From Bowmanella dokdonensis (GTDB lineage Bacteria; Pseudomonadota; Gammaproteobacteria; Enterobacterales; Alteromonadaceae): a stretch of DNA of 64,000 nt. Below, in pieces: positions 42,227 through 50,914 of the stretch (positions are counted from its first letter, which is position 1; each line of letters opens with the position of its first letter). A model generated the notes under the pieces. That model was given only the letters and a program-made list of their open reading frames with translations, made no database searches and had not been told where the DNA came from. The stretch lies in contig NZ_JAFKCV010000002.1 in assembly GCF_017254865.1 (NCBI RefSeq), positions 62,001-126,000 of the forward strand. The letters are read 5' to 3'. The translations under genes were made by a program, and so were the position numbers.

Positions 42227-42637
42227 ATGCATATCACCAGCTATGAGGATCTGATTCAGGTCGCCAAAGCCCAGCACGAACCCCAACGTCTGCTGTTTGT
42301 ATTTGCCCGGGCCGAACTGCCCACCGGCCATACAGACAAACAGAAAAATGCCTTTGAGCAGGGAGGCGGTGGTGCCCTGAGTCCGGTGCTCTGCGTGGAC
42401 AAGCTTCCGGACGAGGTGGGCTCCTTTGAAGCACTGGTTGAGGAATCCCTTAACACGGGGGAGCATTGGGATATTGCTTTTGTCAGTGCCCTGTCTGGTC
42501 GTGGCGGCTATGCCCCCAATTCCGATGAGGCCACACAGCCACTCCACCTGATGATGAAGAAGATCCAAAGCGGCATGATTGGCGATTTTCTTACCCTGAC
42601 CCGCGACGGAGAACTGGTCAACCTGCAGCCGGGCTGA
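42227..42637 (+). CDS. Conserved hypothetical protein sharing the nrdGD promoter region
   Basis: 136 residues, soluble, with LLFVFARAELPTGHT, GGGGALSPVLCVDKLPDEVGSFEALVEES and WDIAFVSALSGRGGYAPNSDEA. I recall this as a conserved proteobacterial family often labelled ribonucleotide reductase subunit alpha in databases; it has none of the reductase motifs and is far too small, so that name is unsupported. An AGGAG precedes ATG 42227. It lies divergent from nrdGD with FNR and NrdR boxes between them, which may be why it acquired the name. Confidence 0.78.
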   Translation: MHITSYEDLIQVAKAQHEPQRLLFVFARAELPTGHTDKQKNAFEQGGGGALSPVLCVDKLPDEVGSFEALVEESLNTGEHWDIAFVSALSGRGGYAPNSDEATQPLHLMMKKIQSGMIGDFLTLTRDGELVNLQPG

Positions 42638-42647
42638 GCCGGCTGCA
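42624..42647. terminator. Hairpin between convergent genes at 42637/42652
   Basis: TGCAGCCGG / CCGGCTGCA nine-bp arms around a GCTGAG loop, overlapping the stop codon of the plus-strand gene. No long T-run; may serve both strands. Confidence 0.5.
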
Positions 42648-42651
42648 ATTC

Positions 42652-42849
42652 TTATCCCGCAGATAAGGGTTCAATACAATCCAGCGGACACACCGCTATG
42701 CAGGCCGGCTCATCGTAAAATCCCTCGCACTCGGTACATAAATCCGCATCAATCTGATAAATGGATTTGCCCATGCTGATGGCCTCGTTGGGGCATTCGG
42801 GCTCGCACAGATCGCAGTTAATGCAGTCTTCAGTAATCTTCAGGCTCAT
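42652..42849 (-). CDS. 2[4Fe-4S] ferredoxin, YfhL type
   Basis: 65 residues with CINCDLCEPECPN and CTECEGFYDEPACIAVCPLDC, two CxxC(x)nC-type cluster motifs with the insertion typical of YfhL/Alvin ferredoxins. The start overlaps the U32 gene by four bases, implying co-translation. Probably donates electrons to the adjacent TrhP-type enzyme or to another anaerobic partner; the pairing is inferred from the overlap. Confidence 0.92.
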   Translation of the reverse strand: MSLKITEDCINCDLCEPECPNEAISMGKSIYQIDADLCTECEGFYDEPACIAVCPLDCIEPLSAG

Positions 42850-44165
42850 GGGGTTATCTCCAGGTTACGGACAAGTAAGGCATAGTCAGCGACACTGTCG
42901 CCGGGGAGCGCTAACAGCATCCGATAGCCGGCTCCCGGTGCAATCGCAGCGTCCCTGCCCTGCTGGTCACAAAGTTTGCTCAGGGTAAAAGTCTGGTTGC
43001 CCGCCGGGGTCATCAGCATCAGTCTGTCGCCCAGGGAAAAGCGGTTTTTCACTTCCACCAGATACAGGCCGCTTGAAGGCTCTTGGCCAAGCACCTCACC
43101 GACAAATTGCTGCTGCGTACTCAGCGATGCGCCCTGCTGGTAGTTCTGCAGTTCAGACACCGGAATATGCCGGCGCAAAAAGCCTTCCGTATAACCGCGG
43201 GACGCCAACCCCTCCAGTTCATACATCAGCTGCTGGTCAAAGGCTTTACCTGACAGGGCATCGTCAATGGCCTGGCGGTATACCTGTGCGGTGCGCGCCG
43301 CATAATAAAATGACTTGGTACGGCCTTCGATTTTCAGCGAATGCACGCCCATTGCCACCAGGGACGGTACGTGTTGGACGGCGCGAAGATCTTTTGAATT
43401 GAGGATGTAGGTGCCATGTTCGTCTTCATCCATTGGCATGGGCGCGTCAGGACGTTGCCTTTCCGTCAGCAATACCGGTTTGGCCGGTTGGATCCTGACC
43501 GCGGCGGCAACCAGATCGCCATTGGCCAGTTCCTCGGCAGGCTGGATATCGTACTGCCAGCGACAGGCATTGGTACACGCCCCCTGATTGGGATCACGTT
43601 TGTCCATATAACCGGACAGCAGGCAACGTCCCGAATAGGCCATACACAGGGCGCCGTGAACAAACACCTCCAACTCCATGCCGGGGACTTCCTTGCGGAT
43701 CTCGCCGATTTCCTGCACCGACAACTCCCTGGACAGAATCACCCTGCTGATACCCTGCTGCTGCCAGAATTTAACCGCCGCCCAGTTCAGGGTATTAGCC
43801 TGCACCGACAGGTGCAGGGGGATCTGGCTAAAATGATTTCTCAGCAGCCAAATCACTCCGGGATCCGAGACAATCAGGGCATCCGGGCTCATGGCCACCA
43901 CGTCCCTGGCATCCTCTAAAAAGGTCGACAGTTTGCTGTTGTGAGGCGCGATATTCAGCACCACATAAAACTTCTTGCCCAGTTCTCTGGCCTCATCAAT
44001 CCCGGCTTTTAAGCTGGCGAGATCAAATTCGTTATTGCGCACCCGCAAACTGTAACGGGGCAAGCCCGCGTAGACGGCATCGGCCCCATAAGCGAAGGCA
44101 TAGCGCATGGCTTTAAGGCTGCCGGCCGGGCACAGCAGTTCCGGCCCTTGTGAAGTTTCCTGCAT
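42846..44165 (-). CDS. trhP: TrhP-type U32 protein, tRNA 5-hydroxyuridine synthesis
   Basis: 439 residues. U32 signature [27 protein letters not shown], cysteines in GRCLLSGYMDKRDPNQGACTNACRW, SLKIEGRTKSFYYAA, and a C-terminal beta domain (VGEVLGQEP...FSLGDRLMLMTPAGNQTF) present in TrhP/YegQ but not in UbiU or UbiV. TrhP hydroxylates U34 of some tRNAs with prephenate as hydroxyl source. Third U32 protein in this window. Confidence 0.9.
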   Translation of the reverse strand: MQETSQGPELLCPAGSLKAMRYAFAYGADAVYAGLPRYSLRVRNNEFDLASLKAGIDEARELGKKFYVVLNIAPHNSKLSTFLEDARDVVAMSPDALIVSDPGVIWLLRNHFSQIPLHLSVQANTLNWAAVKFWQQQGISRVILSRELSVQEIGEIRKEVPGMELEVFVHGALCMAYSGRCLLSGYMDKRDPNQGACTNACRWQYDIQPAEELANGDLVAAAVRIQPAKPVLLTERQRPDAPMPMDEDEHGTYILNSKDLRAVQHVPSLVAMGVHSLKIEGRTKSFYYAARTAQVYRQAIDDALSGKAFDQQLMYELEGLASRGYTEGFLRRHIPVSELQNYQQGASLSTQQQFVGEVLGQEPSSGLYLVEVKNRFSLGDRLMLMTPAGNQTFTLSKLCDQQGRDAAIAPGAGYRMLLALPGDSVADYALLVRNLEITP

Positions 44166-44223
44166 TGAACAGTCTGGTTGCTGGATTGTGCCGCTATTAT
44201 CCTATTCCTGTGCTTCACCAGTT

Positions 44224-44237
44224 TTGATCTGAAACAA
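44224..44237. promoter_or_regulatory. Near-consensus FNR box between trhP and mogA
   Basis: TTGAT-CTGA-AACAA differs from TTGAT-N4-ATCAA at one position. Lies 94 bases before mogA and 58 bases before trhP on the other strand. Confidence 0.45.
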
Positions 44238-44330
44238 GGCTACTTATACCAATGGGATTACTCTGTGTAATTGTGCCTGATGGCATATGGGGGTAATCTG
44301 TCCGGCCTTTTTCAAGCGAGGAGCCCAGAC

Positions 44331-44864
44331 ATGAGTATTGCCAGAATCGGCATCCTGACGGTGAGCGACCGGGCCAGTCGCGGCCAGTATGAGGACATCT
44401 CCGGACCGGCCATTATCGAGACGCTGAATGATTATCTGACCAGTGAATGGCAACCTGTGTATCGGGTCATAGAGGACGAACAACCGTTGATAGAAGCCAC
44501 ACTCAGGGCCCTGGTGGACAAGGAAGGCTGCGCCCTGGTGGTCACCACAGGTGGAACGGGACCTGCCAAACGGGACGTGACCCCTGAAGCCACCGAAGCG
44601 GTTTGCGATCGTATGATGCCGGGATTTGGCGAACTGATGCGCATGGAAAGCCTCAAATATGTGCCCACAGCGATTTTGTCACGTCAGACTGCCGGTTTAC
44701 GGGGGCAGTCGCTGATTATTAATCTGCCCGGTAAGCCCAAAGCCATACGCCAGTGCCTGGACGCGGTGTTTCCAGCCGTTCCCTACTGTCTGGACCTGAT
44801 GGACGGCCCTTATCTGACCTGCAACGAAGCAGTAATGAAGCCTTTCCGGCCCAAGTCATCCTAG
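44331..44864 (+). CDS. mogA: Molybdopterin adenylyltransferase MogA
   Basis: 177 residues from ATG 44331 (GAGGAG upstream). MoaB/MogA fold: GILTVSDRASRGQYEDISGPAI, VVTTGGTGPAKRDVTPEAT, LPGKPKAIRQCLDAVFPAVPYC. Adenylates molybdopterin before molybdenum insertion, a step needed for nitrate reductase. Near-consensus FNR box upstream. Confidence 0.92.
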   Translation: MSIARIGILTVSDRASRGQYEDISGPAIIETLNDYLTSEWQPVYRVIEDEQPLIEATLRALVDKEGCALVVTTGGTGPAKRDVTPEATEAVCDRMMPGFGELMRMESLKYVPTAILSRQTAGLRGQSLIINLPGKPKAIRQCLDAVFPAVPYCLDLMDGPYLTCNEAVMKPFRPKSS

Positions 44865-44961
44865 CAACGGTCCCGATGCTTGATTTTGTTACAATTTCTT
44901 TAGCTGCACCTGGCCTGATTGACGATAAAGTGGCCTCCATTGGACAACCTGAATAATTAAA

Positions 44962-46044
44962 ATGAATAGACATTCTCTGTTGCTTTTATCCGGCCTGAGT
45001 CTGTTGCTGGCAGCTTGTGCCAGCCCCAATCAGGTCACCCGTGTAGCTCCACAGGACTCTGTGGTGCCGTTGGCAAAAGATGGTCGCTACCAGAACCTGT
45101 ATCCGGGCGAGAAGACATATCCGGTAACCTGCGAACAAAGTTGCTACCCGCCCCATCCCGATGTCATCTGCCAGGCGCCGGCGGAGCAATGCCGGTATCA
45201 GGGCACACAACAAGCGCCATCGATGGCCACAGGATTCACTGTGCGCTGGCTGGGCCATGCCTCCTTTGCAGTGACCGCACCGGATGGCCAGTATCTGTTG
45301 TTTGATCCGGTCAGCGATCAGTTTGATTGGCCGGTTAACTGGGCGGCGGCTTTGTCTGACGGTACTTGGCGTACGCGAGGCGAATGGCCGATGGAGGAGG
45401 ATCTGGCGAGAACCAGTGCGGTGTTCTATTCCCATCTTCATTATGATCATTTCAACAAGGACGACATTCGGCGTATCGGCAATCAAGCCCGCTATTTTGT
45501 CGCCCTGGACAGCGCCAGCCACTTTGCCGACAACGGCTATCAGATTACTGAGATGGCCTGGTTTACCCGCCGGGCTTTGGGTGAGCTGACTGTCCATGCC
45601 GTGCCGGCCCATCATTTCAACAGCCGAATCTGGGTGCCATACCTCTATGAAGATAACGAACGCAGCCTGTGGGCCGGCTGGTTGGTTGAGCATGGAGGAA
45701 AAAAACTGTTTTTTGCCGGCGATACAGGCTATTCAGAGCATTTTAAAGATATTCACCAGCGGTACGGCCAGATCGATATCTGCCTTCTGCCTATTGCCTC
45801 CTACCACCACGAGCAATACGCCAGGTGGTATCGCTATGTACATACCACCCCCGAGGATGCCCTGACCGCTGCCGATGAGCTCGGTTGCAAAGTGATGATC
45901 CCCTGGGGGTATGGCAATGCCAGTTGGCAGATGGGGGATAAAAGCTCACACTCGGCGTTGTTGAGGTTACTTAGTATGCGCAAGCAGATGGACAGCCGGG
46001 TACCCCTGCTGATTTTAAACGAAGGACAACAGGTCAGCCTGTAA
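44962..46044 (+). CDS. MBL-fold lipoprotein hydrolase, NAPE-PLD/UlaG-like
   Basis: 360 residues. Lipoprotein signal with lipobox LAAC (Cys19). MBL core from about residue 95: VRWLGHASFAV, then HLHYDHFN metal motif, PAHHFNSR and FAGDTGYSEHF. Relatives include N-acylphosphatidylethanolamine phospholipase D and UlaG. Anchored to an envelope membrane facing the periplasm, it may cleave phospholipid head groups. The 80-residue linker after the signal contains four cysteines. Confidence 0.87.
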   Translation: MNRHSLLLLSGLSLLLAACASPNQVTRVAPQDSVVPLAKDGRYQNLYPGEKTYPVTCEQSCYPPHPDVICQAPAEQCRYQGTQQAPSMATGFTVRWLGHASFAVTAPDGQYLLFDPVSDQFDWPVNWAAALSDGTWRTRGEWPMEEDLARTSAVFYSHLHYDHFNKDDIRRIGNQARYFVALDSASHFADNGYQITEMAWFTRRALGELTVHAVPAHHFNSRIWVPYLYEDNERSLWAGWLVEHGGKKLFFAGDTGYSEHFKDIHQRYGQIDICLLPIASYHHEQYARWYRYVHTTPEDALTAADELGCKVMIPWGYGNASWQMGDKSSHSALLRLLSMRKQMDSRVPLLILNEGQQVSL

Positions 46045-46064
46045 CCTGATACAGAAAAAAGAAA

Positions 46065-46472
46065 ATGACAAAACAACAAGAACTACTGAAATCCCTGCAC
46101 CTCAAGGCCAAACAGGCCGCTGAACATGCCTATCAGCCCTACAGCCATTTTGCGGTGGGCGCGGCACTGAAACTTAAGGACGGCAGCCTGATCGCGGGCT
46201 GCAATGTGGAAAATGCCTCCTACGGGCTGTCCAACTGCGCCGAACGCACCGCTATTTTCAGCGCCCTGGCTCAGGGCCATAAGCCGGACAGCTTCGACGA
46301 ACTGATGATCTACATGCCGGGGGAAAAGCTCTACTCGCCCTGCGGCGCCTGTCGCCAGGTAATCGCCGAATTTTTCCCCCCTGATGCAAAAGTCCACGCC
46401 AGTTGCGACAGCAAAACCATGCAGAGCTGGACAGTGGAACAATTGCTGCCTGGGGCCTTTGGCCTGCTCTGA
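46065..46472 (+). CDS. cdd: Cytidine deaminase
   Basis: 135 residues, the homotetrameric small form. Zinc site NCAERTAIF (Cys and catalytic Glu) and PCGACRQVI; substrate-binding FAVGAAL and NVENASYG. Deaminates cytidine and deoxycytidine in pyrimidine salvage. Starts 20 bases after the MBL lipoprotein gene. Confidence 0.96.
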   Translation: MTKQQELLKSLHLKAKQAAEHAYQPYSHFAVGAALKLKDGSLIAGCNVENASYGLSNCAERTAIFSALAQGHKPDSFDELMIYMPGEKLYSPCGACRQVIAEFFPPDAKVHASCDSKTMQSWTVEQLLPGAFGLL

Positions 46473-46872
46473 TTAGGGCGTATTTATCCTTCATGTTGTC
46501 TCTGCTGAGTGCTAAAAAAACCTCAATCAGGGCGCGAGTAACGCCGTTTAGCTATCTAAACAAGTTAGGAGCAACGCCGAGTGAGGTTTGTAAGCCTCAC
46601 CCCTTCGGGCTGGAGCCATTTTTACTCCTATCATCCCTGATACTCGCCGACTAGCGGCCAGCCAAGCTGTTAAAAAATGCTCCGGGCATTTTTTTTCCAG
46701 CAGCGTGAAATGAAATATATTCCTATATTTCACCGCTTCGCTGTTCCAATGGGGTCCATGCCCATTGGTCAGTCGCTTATTCAGGCCCACTCAACCTCAC
46801 TATCTCTTCCTTGCCGGACAAAAAAATAGCCTCCAGCAGAGTGTCAATATAAAAGATAAACTCGCCCTGGCA
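46473..46872. repeat. Hairpin-rich spacer between cdd and norR
   Basis: No gene. Perfect inverted repeats: GTTTAG-CTAT-CTAAAC (46546-46561), GTGAGG / CCTCAC (46581-46600), TGAAATATA-TTCC-TATATTTCA (46711-46732), CCAATGGG / CCCATTGG (46746-46768), and a terminator-like AAAAAATGC / GCATTTTTT (46672-46694). An outer pair ATCAGGG (46526-46532) and CCCTGAT (46635-46641) encloses the first two. The density is unlike other spacers here; a small mobile repeat (MITE-like) or structured RNA is possible. Confidence 0.6.
46672..46695. terminator. Bidirectional terminator between cdd and norR
   Basis: AAAAAATGC-TCCGG-GCATTTTTTTT, perfect stem of nine with T-runs on both strands. Can end both cdd and norR transcripts. 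Confidence 0.75.
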
Positions 46873-48405
46873 TTATTTGATGCCCAGGCGCTTGGCCAGT
46901 TTATGCAGATTGCTGGAGTCCAGCTCCAGTAATTTGGCCGCCTGAGCCCAGTTCTGTCCGCATTCTTCCAGGGCTGCTTGAATGGCCCGTCGCTGGGTCT
47001 GCTCAAGCAGCTTTTTCATCGGTTGCACCGAAGCCGACATAGTCACCCCGACCAGTGGGACGGCAGCCGGCCGACGCTGGGCCACCTCCAGATCCAGCAA
47101 CTCGGGGACCAGGGTGGATATCCCTTCTTTCTGACCGTTCCGACCCAGGCACTTTATGGCCGCCCGGCTGATGACATGCTCCAGCTCACGAACATTCCCG
47201 GGCCACTGATAGTCAAGCAGGGCCTGCTCCGCTTCGGCTGACAGTCGCAGGCTGCGCAGTCCCAGTCTGGCGCGGTTTTGTTCCAGAAAGTGCCCCGCCA
47301 GCAACAGCACATCATTACCCCGCTCACGCAGCGGCGGGATAGGCACCGGATAAACCGATAACCTGTGATAGAGATCGGCGCGAAAATCCCCGTTTTTGAC
47401 CGTCTCTTTCAATTGCCTGTTGGTGGCCGCGATGATCCTCACATCCACTTTTCTGGGCTTGTCAGCCCCAAGGCGCTGTATTTCGCCGTTTTGCAACGCC
47501 CTGAGCAATTTGGCCTGCACCGCCAGGGGCAGCTCGCCCACCTCATCCAGGAACAGGGTCCCGCCGTTGGCCGCCTCGAACTTGCCGGCCCGTTCCGTAT
47601 GGGCGCCGGAAAACGCCCCTTTCACATGGCCGAACAGCTCGCTTTCGGCCAATGATTCGGGCAAAGCGGCGCAGTTGACGTGGATAAGGGGCTGATTTCT
47701 TCGTCTCGAATGCAGGTGCACGCGCCGGGCAAACAATTCCTTGCCCACCCCTGTCTCACCAAGCAACAGCACGGGCAGTTCCGAATCCGCCACCGTATCC
47801 AGTTCATCAAGCAACTGCACCAGAGCCTGACTGCGACCGATGATCTCAGTCTCCTCGCCCTTGCCCTCGTCCGGTAAAGACACGGCATTGATCCGTGATT
47901 GCAGCAGGCTGCGGTTTTCCATCTCCAGCGTGGTAGTACGGATAGCCGCTTCGATAAGTAGCTTATGCTGCCTGAGACTGGCTCTGGAGCTTTCGTCAAA
48001 GGTACCAGGTATCAGGGTATCGAAGGTAATCAGGCCCCAGGTTTTACCCTCCTGCTCGAGGCGCATCCCCATACAGTCGTGCACGGGTAACGGCGCCCCG
48101 GCAAGCTGGTCCAACAAGCCATCGTAGGGGTCGGGTAAGGCGCTGCTGTGCTCGAAACATACGGGCTGCTGTTCGCTGGTCAGGATAGCGGCCAGACGGG
48201 GATGTTGGGCGGGCAGAAAACGCCTGCCCAGGGCCTCCTGCACCAGGCCCGACACAGCCATGGGCTTTAGCACTTCCCCTTCCATTTTCAATAGTGCAAC
48301 CGCGCCGCAATTGAAACTGGCTTTGAGGGTTTTGACCAGCCTCTCCAGGCGAGCCAGGTCGGGCAAACGAACGGCCAAATCGGCCACCAGAAACTCATCA
48401 TACAT
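46873..48405 (-). CDS. norR: NorR, NO-responsive sigma-54 enhancer-binding regulator
   Basis: 510 residues. GAF domain (1-165) that in NorR binds a mononuclear iron sensing NO; AAA+ domain (about 188-415) with Walker A GETGVGKE, the sigma-54 contact GAFSGA and GGTLFLDEVGELP; C-terminal Fis-type helix-turn-helix (ECGQNWAQAAKLLELDSSNLHKLAKRLGIK). Divergent from qNor with three NorR-type sites and a sigma-54 promoter between them, so its main target is clear. A second target set lies before ytfE. Confidence 0.95.
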   Translation of the reverse strand: MYDEFLVADLAVRLPDLARLERLVKTLKASFNCGAVALLKMEGEVLKPMAVSGLVQEALGRRFLPAQHPRLAAILTSEQQPVCFEHSSALPDPYDGLLDQLAGAPLPVHDCMGMRLEQEGKTWGLITFDTLIPGTFDESSRASLRQHKLLIEAAIRTTTLEMENRSLLQSRINAVSLPDEGKGEETEIIGRSQALVQLLDELDTVADSELPVLLLGETGVGKELFARRVHLHSRRRNQPLIHVNCAALPESLAESELFGHVKGAFSGAHTERAGKFEAANGGTLFLDEVGELPLAVQAKLLRALQNGEIQRLGADKPRKVDVRIIAATNRQLKETVKNGDFRADLYHRLSVYPVPIPPLRERGNDVLLLAGHFLEQNRARLGLRSLRLSAEAEQALLDYQWPGNVRELEHVISRAAIKCLGRNGQKEGISTLVPELLDLEVAQRRPAAVPLVGVTMSASVQPMKKLLEQTQRRAIQAALEECGQNWAQAAKLLELDSSNLHKLAKRLGIK

Positions 48406-48406
48406 G

Positions 48407-48463
48407 GTACATAATACCCTTCAAAAGGTTTTATATACCCTATCAGAATCGGGTCAGATTAAC
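48407..48463 (+). promoter_or_regulatory. Three NorR enhancer sites upstream of qNor
   Basis: GT-N7-AC elements at 48407-48417, 48428-48438 and 48453-48463, spaced 21 and 25 bases, matching the three-site arrangement of norR-norV in E. coli. They sit 43-99 bases upstream of the sigma-54 -24 element. Confidence 0.82.
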
Positions 48464-48479
48464 CATGCTCATTAACAAA

Positions 48480-48493
48480 GTGATAAATATCAA
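48480..48493. promoter_or_regulatory. Near-consensus FNR box between norR and qNor
   Basis: GTGAT-AAAT-ATCAA, nine of ten positions of the FNR/DNR consensus. Lies between the NorR sites and the sigma-54 promoter; could add oxygen control to norR or norB. Confidence 0.45.
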
Positions 48494-48505
48494 TAAAATA
48501 GTTCA

Positions 48506-48520
48506 TGGCACAGGCATTGC
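48506..48520 (+). promoter_or_regulatory. Sigma-54 promoter of the qNor operon
   Basis: TGGCAC-AGGCA-TTGC, perfect match to the -24/-12 consensus. Start of transcription expected near 48531, 33 bases before the small leader frame and 100 before qNor. Confidence 0.88.
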
Positions 48521-48563
48521 CATACCTCTGAGGAGAAGCATAGAACAACTCAGGAGTCCTCAG

Positions 48564-48638
48564 ATGGTAAATACGACATTCAAACCGGCCCCTCAGCAAG
48601 GGGCAGACAATGTGATTCAGGGGGTAAGCCATGGGTAG
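48564..48638 (+). CDS. Possible 24-residue leader peptide overlapping qNor start
   Basis: ATG 48564 follows AGGAG (48552-48556) at seven bases. The frame reads MVNTTFKPAPQQGADNVIQG, then VSHG, and stops at TAG 48636-48638, five bases inside qNor, whose ATG is at 48631. Such overlap allows translational coupling. It may be only a chance frame; the good ribosome site and the overlap favour translation. Confidence 0.45.
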   Translation: MVNTTFKPAPQQGADNVIQGVSHG

Positions 48639-50904
48639 CTACCGTCGATTTTGGTTTCTGCTTATCGGCATCCTGGCCGTCACCTTCGCCATGCTCGGCT
48701 ATTTTGGCCGCGAGGTGTACCGACAGGCACCGCCCATTCCCGTGCAGGTGGTCACTCCTTCAGGATCCGTGCTGATGAGCCACGAGCAGATCCTGGATGG
48801 CCAGTCTGCCTGGCAATCGGTGGGCGGCATGCAACTGGGGTCAATCTGGGGCCACGGGGCTTATCAGGCGCCGGACTGGACGGCGGATTGGTTGCACCGT
48901 GAATTACTGGCCTGGCTGGAACTGGCTGCCGCAGATCAGTATCAGCTCGCCTATGACAGACTGAATGGAGAACAAAAGGCGCTGTTGCAGTATCGCCTGA
49001 AGCAGGCGTACCGTACTAACGGGCTGCAATCCGATGGCAGCCTGCTGGTATCAGAGCGTCGTGCCGCCGCCATGGCAGAGGTTGCCGGCTATTACGACAG
49101 GCTGTTCAGCGATCACCCCTCTTTGCAGGGCAGCCGGGAAAGTTTTGCCATGAAGGAAAACACACTGCCGGATGCTCAGAAACGCGCACGCCTGGCAAAT
49201 TTCTTCTTCTGGACGGCCTGGGCCGCCGCCACTGAACGACCGGATTCCAGCGCCACGTACACCAATAACTGGCCTCATGAACCCCTTATCGATAATCAGC
49301 CCACCGGGGAGAATATTCTCTGGTCCATAGTCTCCATTGTGCTGCTGATTGCCGGTGTGGGCGGTCTGGTGTGGGCGTGGGCGTTTCTGAGAAAAGAAGA
49401 CGACGAGCCTGCAGCTCCCAAGCAGGATCCGCTCAGCCTGGTTAAGCTGACCCCGTCACAAAAAGCCCTGGGCAAGTACGTATTTCTGGTGGTGGCCCTG
49501 TTTACCTTTCAGGTCTTCCTGGGCGGTTTTACTGCGCACTATACAGTGGAGGGTCAGCAGTTTTACGGCCTGGATATCTCCCAGTACTTCCCTTACTCCC
49601 TGGTGAGAACCTGGCACATTCAGTCGGCGCTGTTCTGGATTGCCACCGGTTTTCTCACCGCAGGGCTGTTCCTGGCGCCTGTTATCAACGGCGGCAGGGA
49701 TCCCAAATACCAGAAACTGGGTGTGGACATCCTGTTCTGGGCGCTAGTGGTCGTAGTGGCGGGATCCTTTATTGGCAATTATCTGGCCATCGCGCAGATT
49801 ATGCCGCCCCAGTGGAATTTCTGGCTGGGCCACCAGGGCTATGAATTCGTCGATCTTGGGCGTTTATGGCAAATTGGCAAATTTACCGGCATCGTCTTCT
49901 GGCTGGGGTTGATGCTGCGCGGCATCATCCCTGCCCTTCGCCAGCCAGGCGATCGTAATCTGCTGGCCCTGCTCACTGCCTCAGTGGTGGCTATCGGCCT
50001 GTTCTACGGTGCCGGCTTCTTCTACGGCGAACGTACCCATCTGTCAATCATGGAATACTGGCGTTGGTGGATCGTTCATCTGTGGGTGGAAGGCTTCTTC
50101 GAGGTATTCGCCACTGCCGCCCTGGCCTTTATCTTCTGCAGCATGGGGCTGGTGTCCCGCACTGTCGCCACCTCCGCCAGCCTGGCCTCGGCCTCTCTGT
50201 TTATGCTCGGTGGCGTACCCGGCACTTTCCATCACCTGTACTTCTCCGGCACCACCACTCCGGTCATGGCGGTTGGCGCCACCTTCAGCGCTCTGGAAGT
50301 GGTGCCCCTGGTGGTGCTCGGTTATGAGGCTTTTGAAAACTGGCGCCTGAAACAGCGGGCCCCCTGGATGCAACAGATCAAGTGGCCACTGCTGTTCTTC
50401 GTTGCCGTGTCATTCTGGAACATGCTGGGCGCAGGCGTATTCGGCTTTATGATCAACCCACCCGTGTCCCTCTACTATGTACAGGGTCTGAATACCACGG
50501 CTACCCATGCCCATGCCGCACTGTTCGGGGTCTATGGCTTCCTGGCCCTGGGCTTTGCCCTGCTGGTGCTGCGCTATATCCGACCCAATATGCAATTCAG
50601 CGAAAGGCTGATGAAAACCGCATTTTGGTGGCTTAACGGCGGCCTGGTGCTGATGCTGTTCACCAGCTTGCTGCCCATTGGTGTATTGCAGTTCTACGCC
50701 AGCGTTTCAGAGGGATTCTGGTACGCCCGCAGTGAAGCCTTTATGCAGATGCCGCTGTTGGAAACCTTGCGTTGGGTCCGGACTCTCGGCGATGTGATCT
50801 TTATCGTCGGCGCCCTGGCTGTCAGTTGGCAGGTGGTTCGGGGCTTGTTGGGTCTGGATGACGCCTCAAGCCGGATCCCTGCCGAAATAGTGGAAGAGCA
50901 TTAG
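48631..50904 (+). CDS. norB: Quinol-dependent nitric oxide reductase (qNor)
   Basis: 757 residues. N-terminal extension (about 1-220) with a helix, periplasmic domain and second helix, which replaces NorC in qNor; then a heme-copper oxidase-like core of twelve helices. RTWHIQSALFWIATG, MEYWRWWIVHLWVEGFFEVFATA and ATHAHAALFGVYGFL carry the histidines for heme b, heme b3 and FeB. Reduces NO to N2O with quinol as donor. Downstream genes are two, both apparently in the same transcript. Confidence 0.96.
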   Translation: MGSYRRFWFLLIGILAVTFAMLGYFGREVYRQAPPIPVQVVTPSGSVLMSHEQILDGQSAWQSVGGMQLGSIWGHGAYQAPDWTADWLHRELLAWLELAAADQYQLAYDRLNGEQKALLQYRLKQAYRTNGLQSDGSLLVSERRAAAMAEVAGYYDRLFSDHPSLQGSRESFAMKENTLPDAQKRARLANFFFWTAWAAATERPDSSATYTNNWPHEPLIDNQPTGENILWSIVSIVLLIAGVGGLVWAWAFLRKEDDEPAAPKQDPLSLVKLTPSQKALGKYVFLVVALFTFQVFLGGFTAHYTVEGQQFYGLDISQYFPYSLVRTWHIQSALFWIATGFLTAGLFLAPVINGGRDPKYQKLGVDILFWALVVVVAGSFIGNYLAIAQIMPPQWNFWLGHQGYEFVDLGRLWQIGKFTGIVFWLGLMLRGIIPALRQPGDRNLLALLTASVVAIGLFYGAGFFYGERTHLSIMEYWRWWIVHLWVEGFFEVFATAALAFIFCSMGLVSRTVATSASLASASLFMLGGVPGTFHHLYFSGTTTPVMAVGATFSALEVVPLVVLGYEAFENWRLKQRAPWMQQIKWPLLFFVAVSFWNMLGAGVFGFMINPPVSLYYVQGLNTTATHAHAALFGVYGFLALGFALLVLRYIRPNMQFSERLMKTAFWWLNGGLVLMLFTSLLPIGVLQFYASVSEGFWYARSEAFMQMPLLETLRWVRTLGDVIFIVGALAVSWQVVRGLLGLDDASSRIPAEIVEEH

Positions 50905-50914
50905 TCATTCAAAC

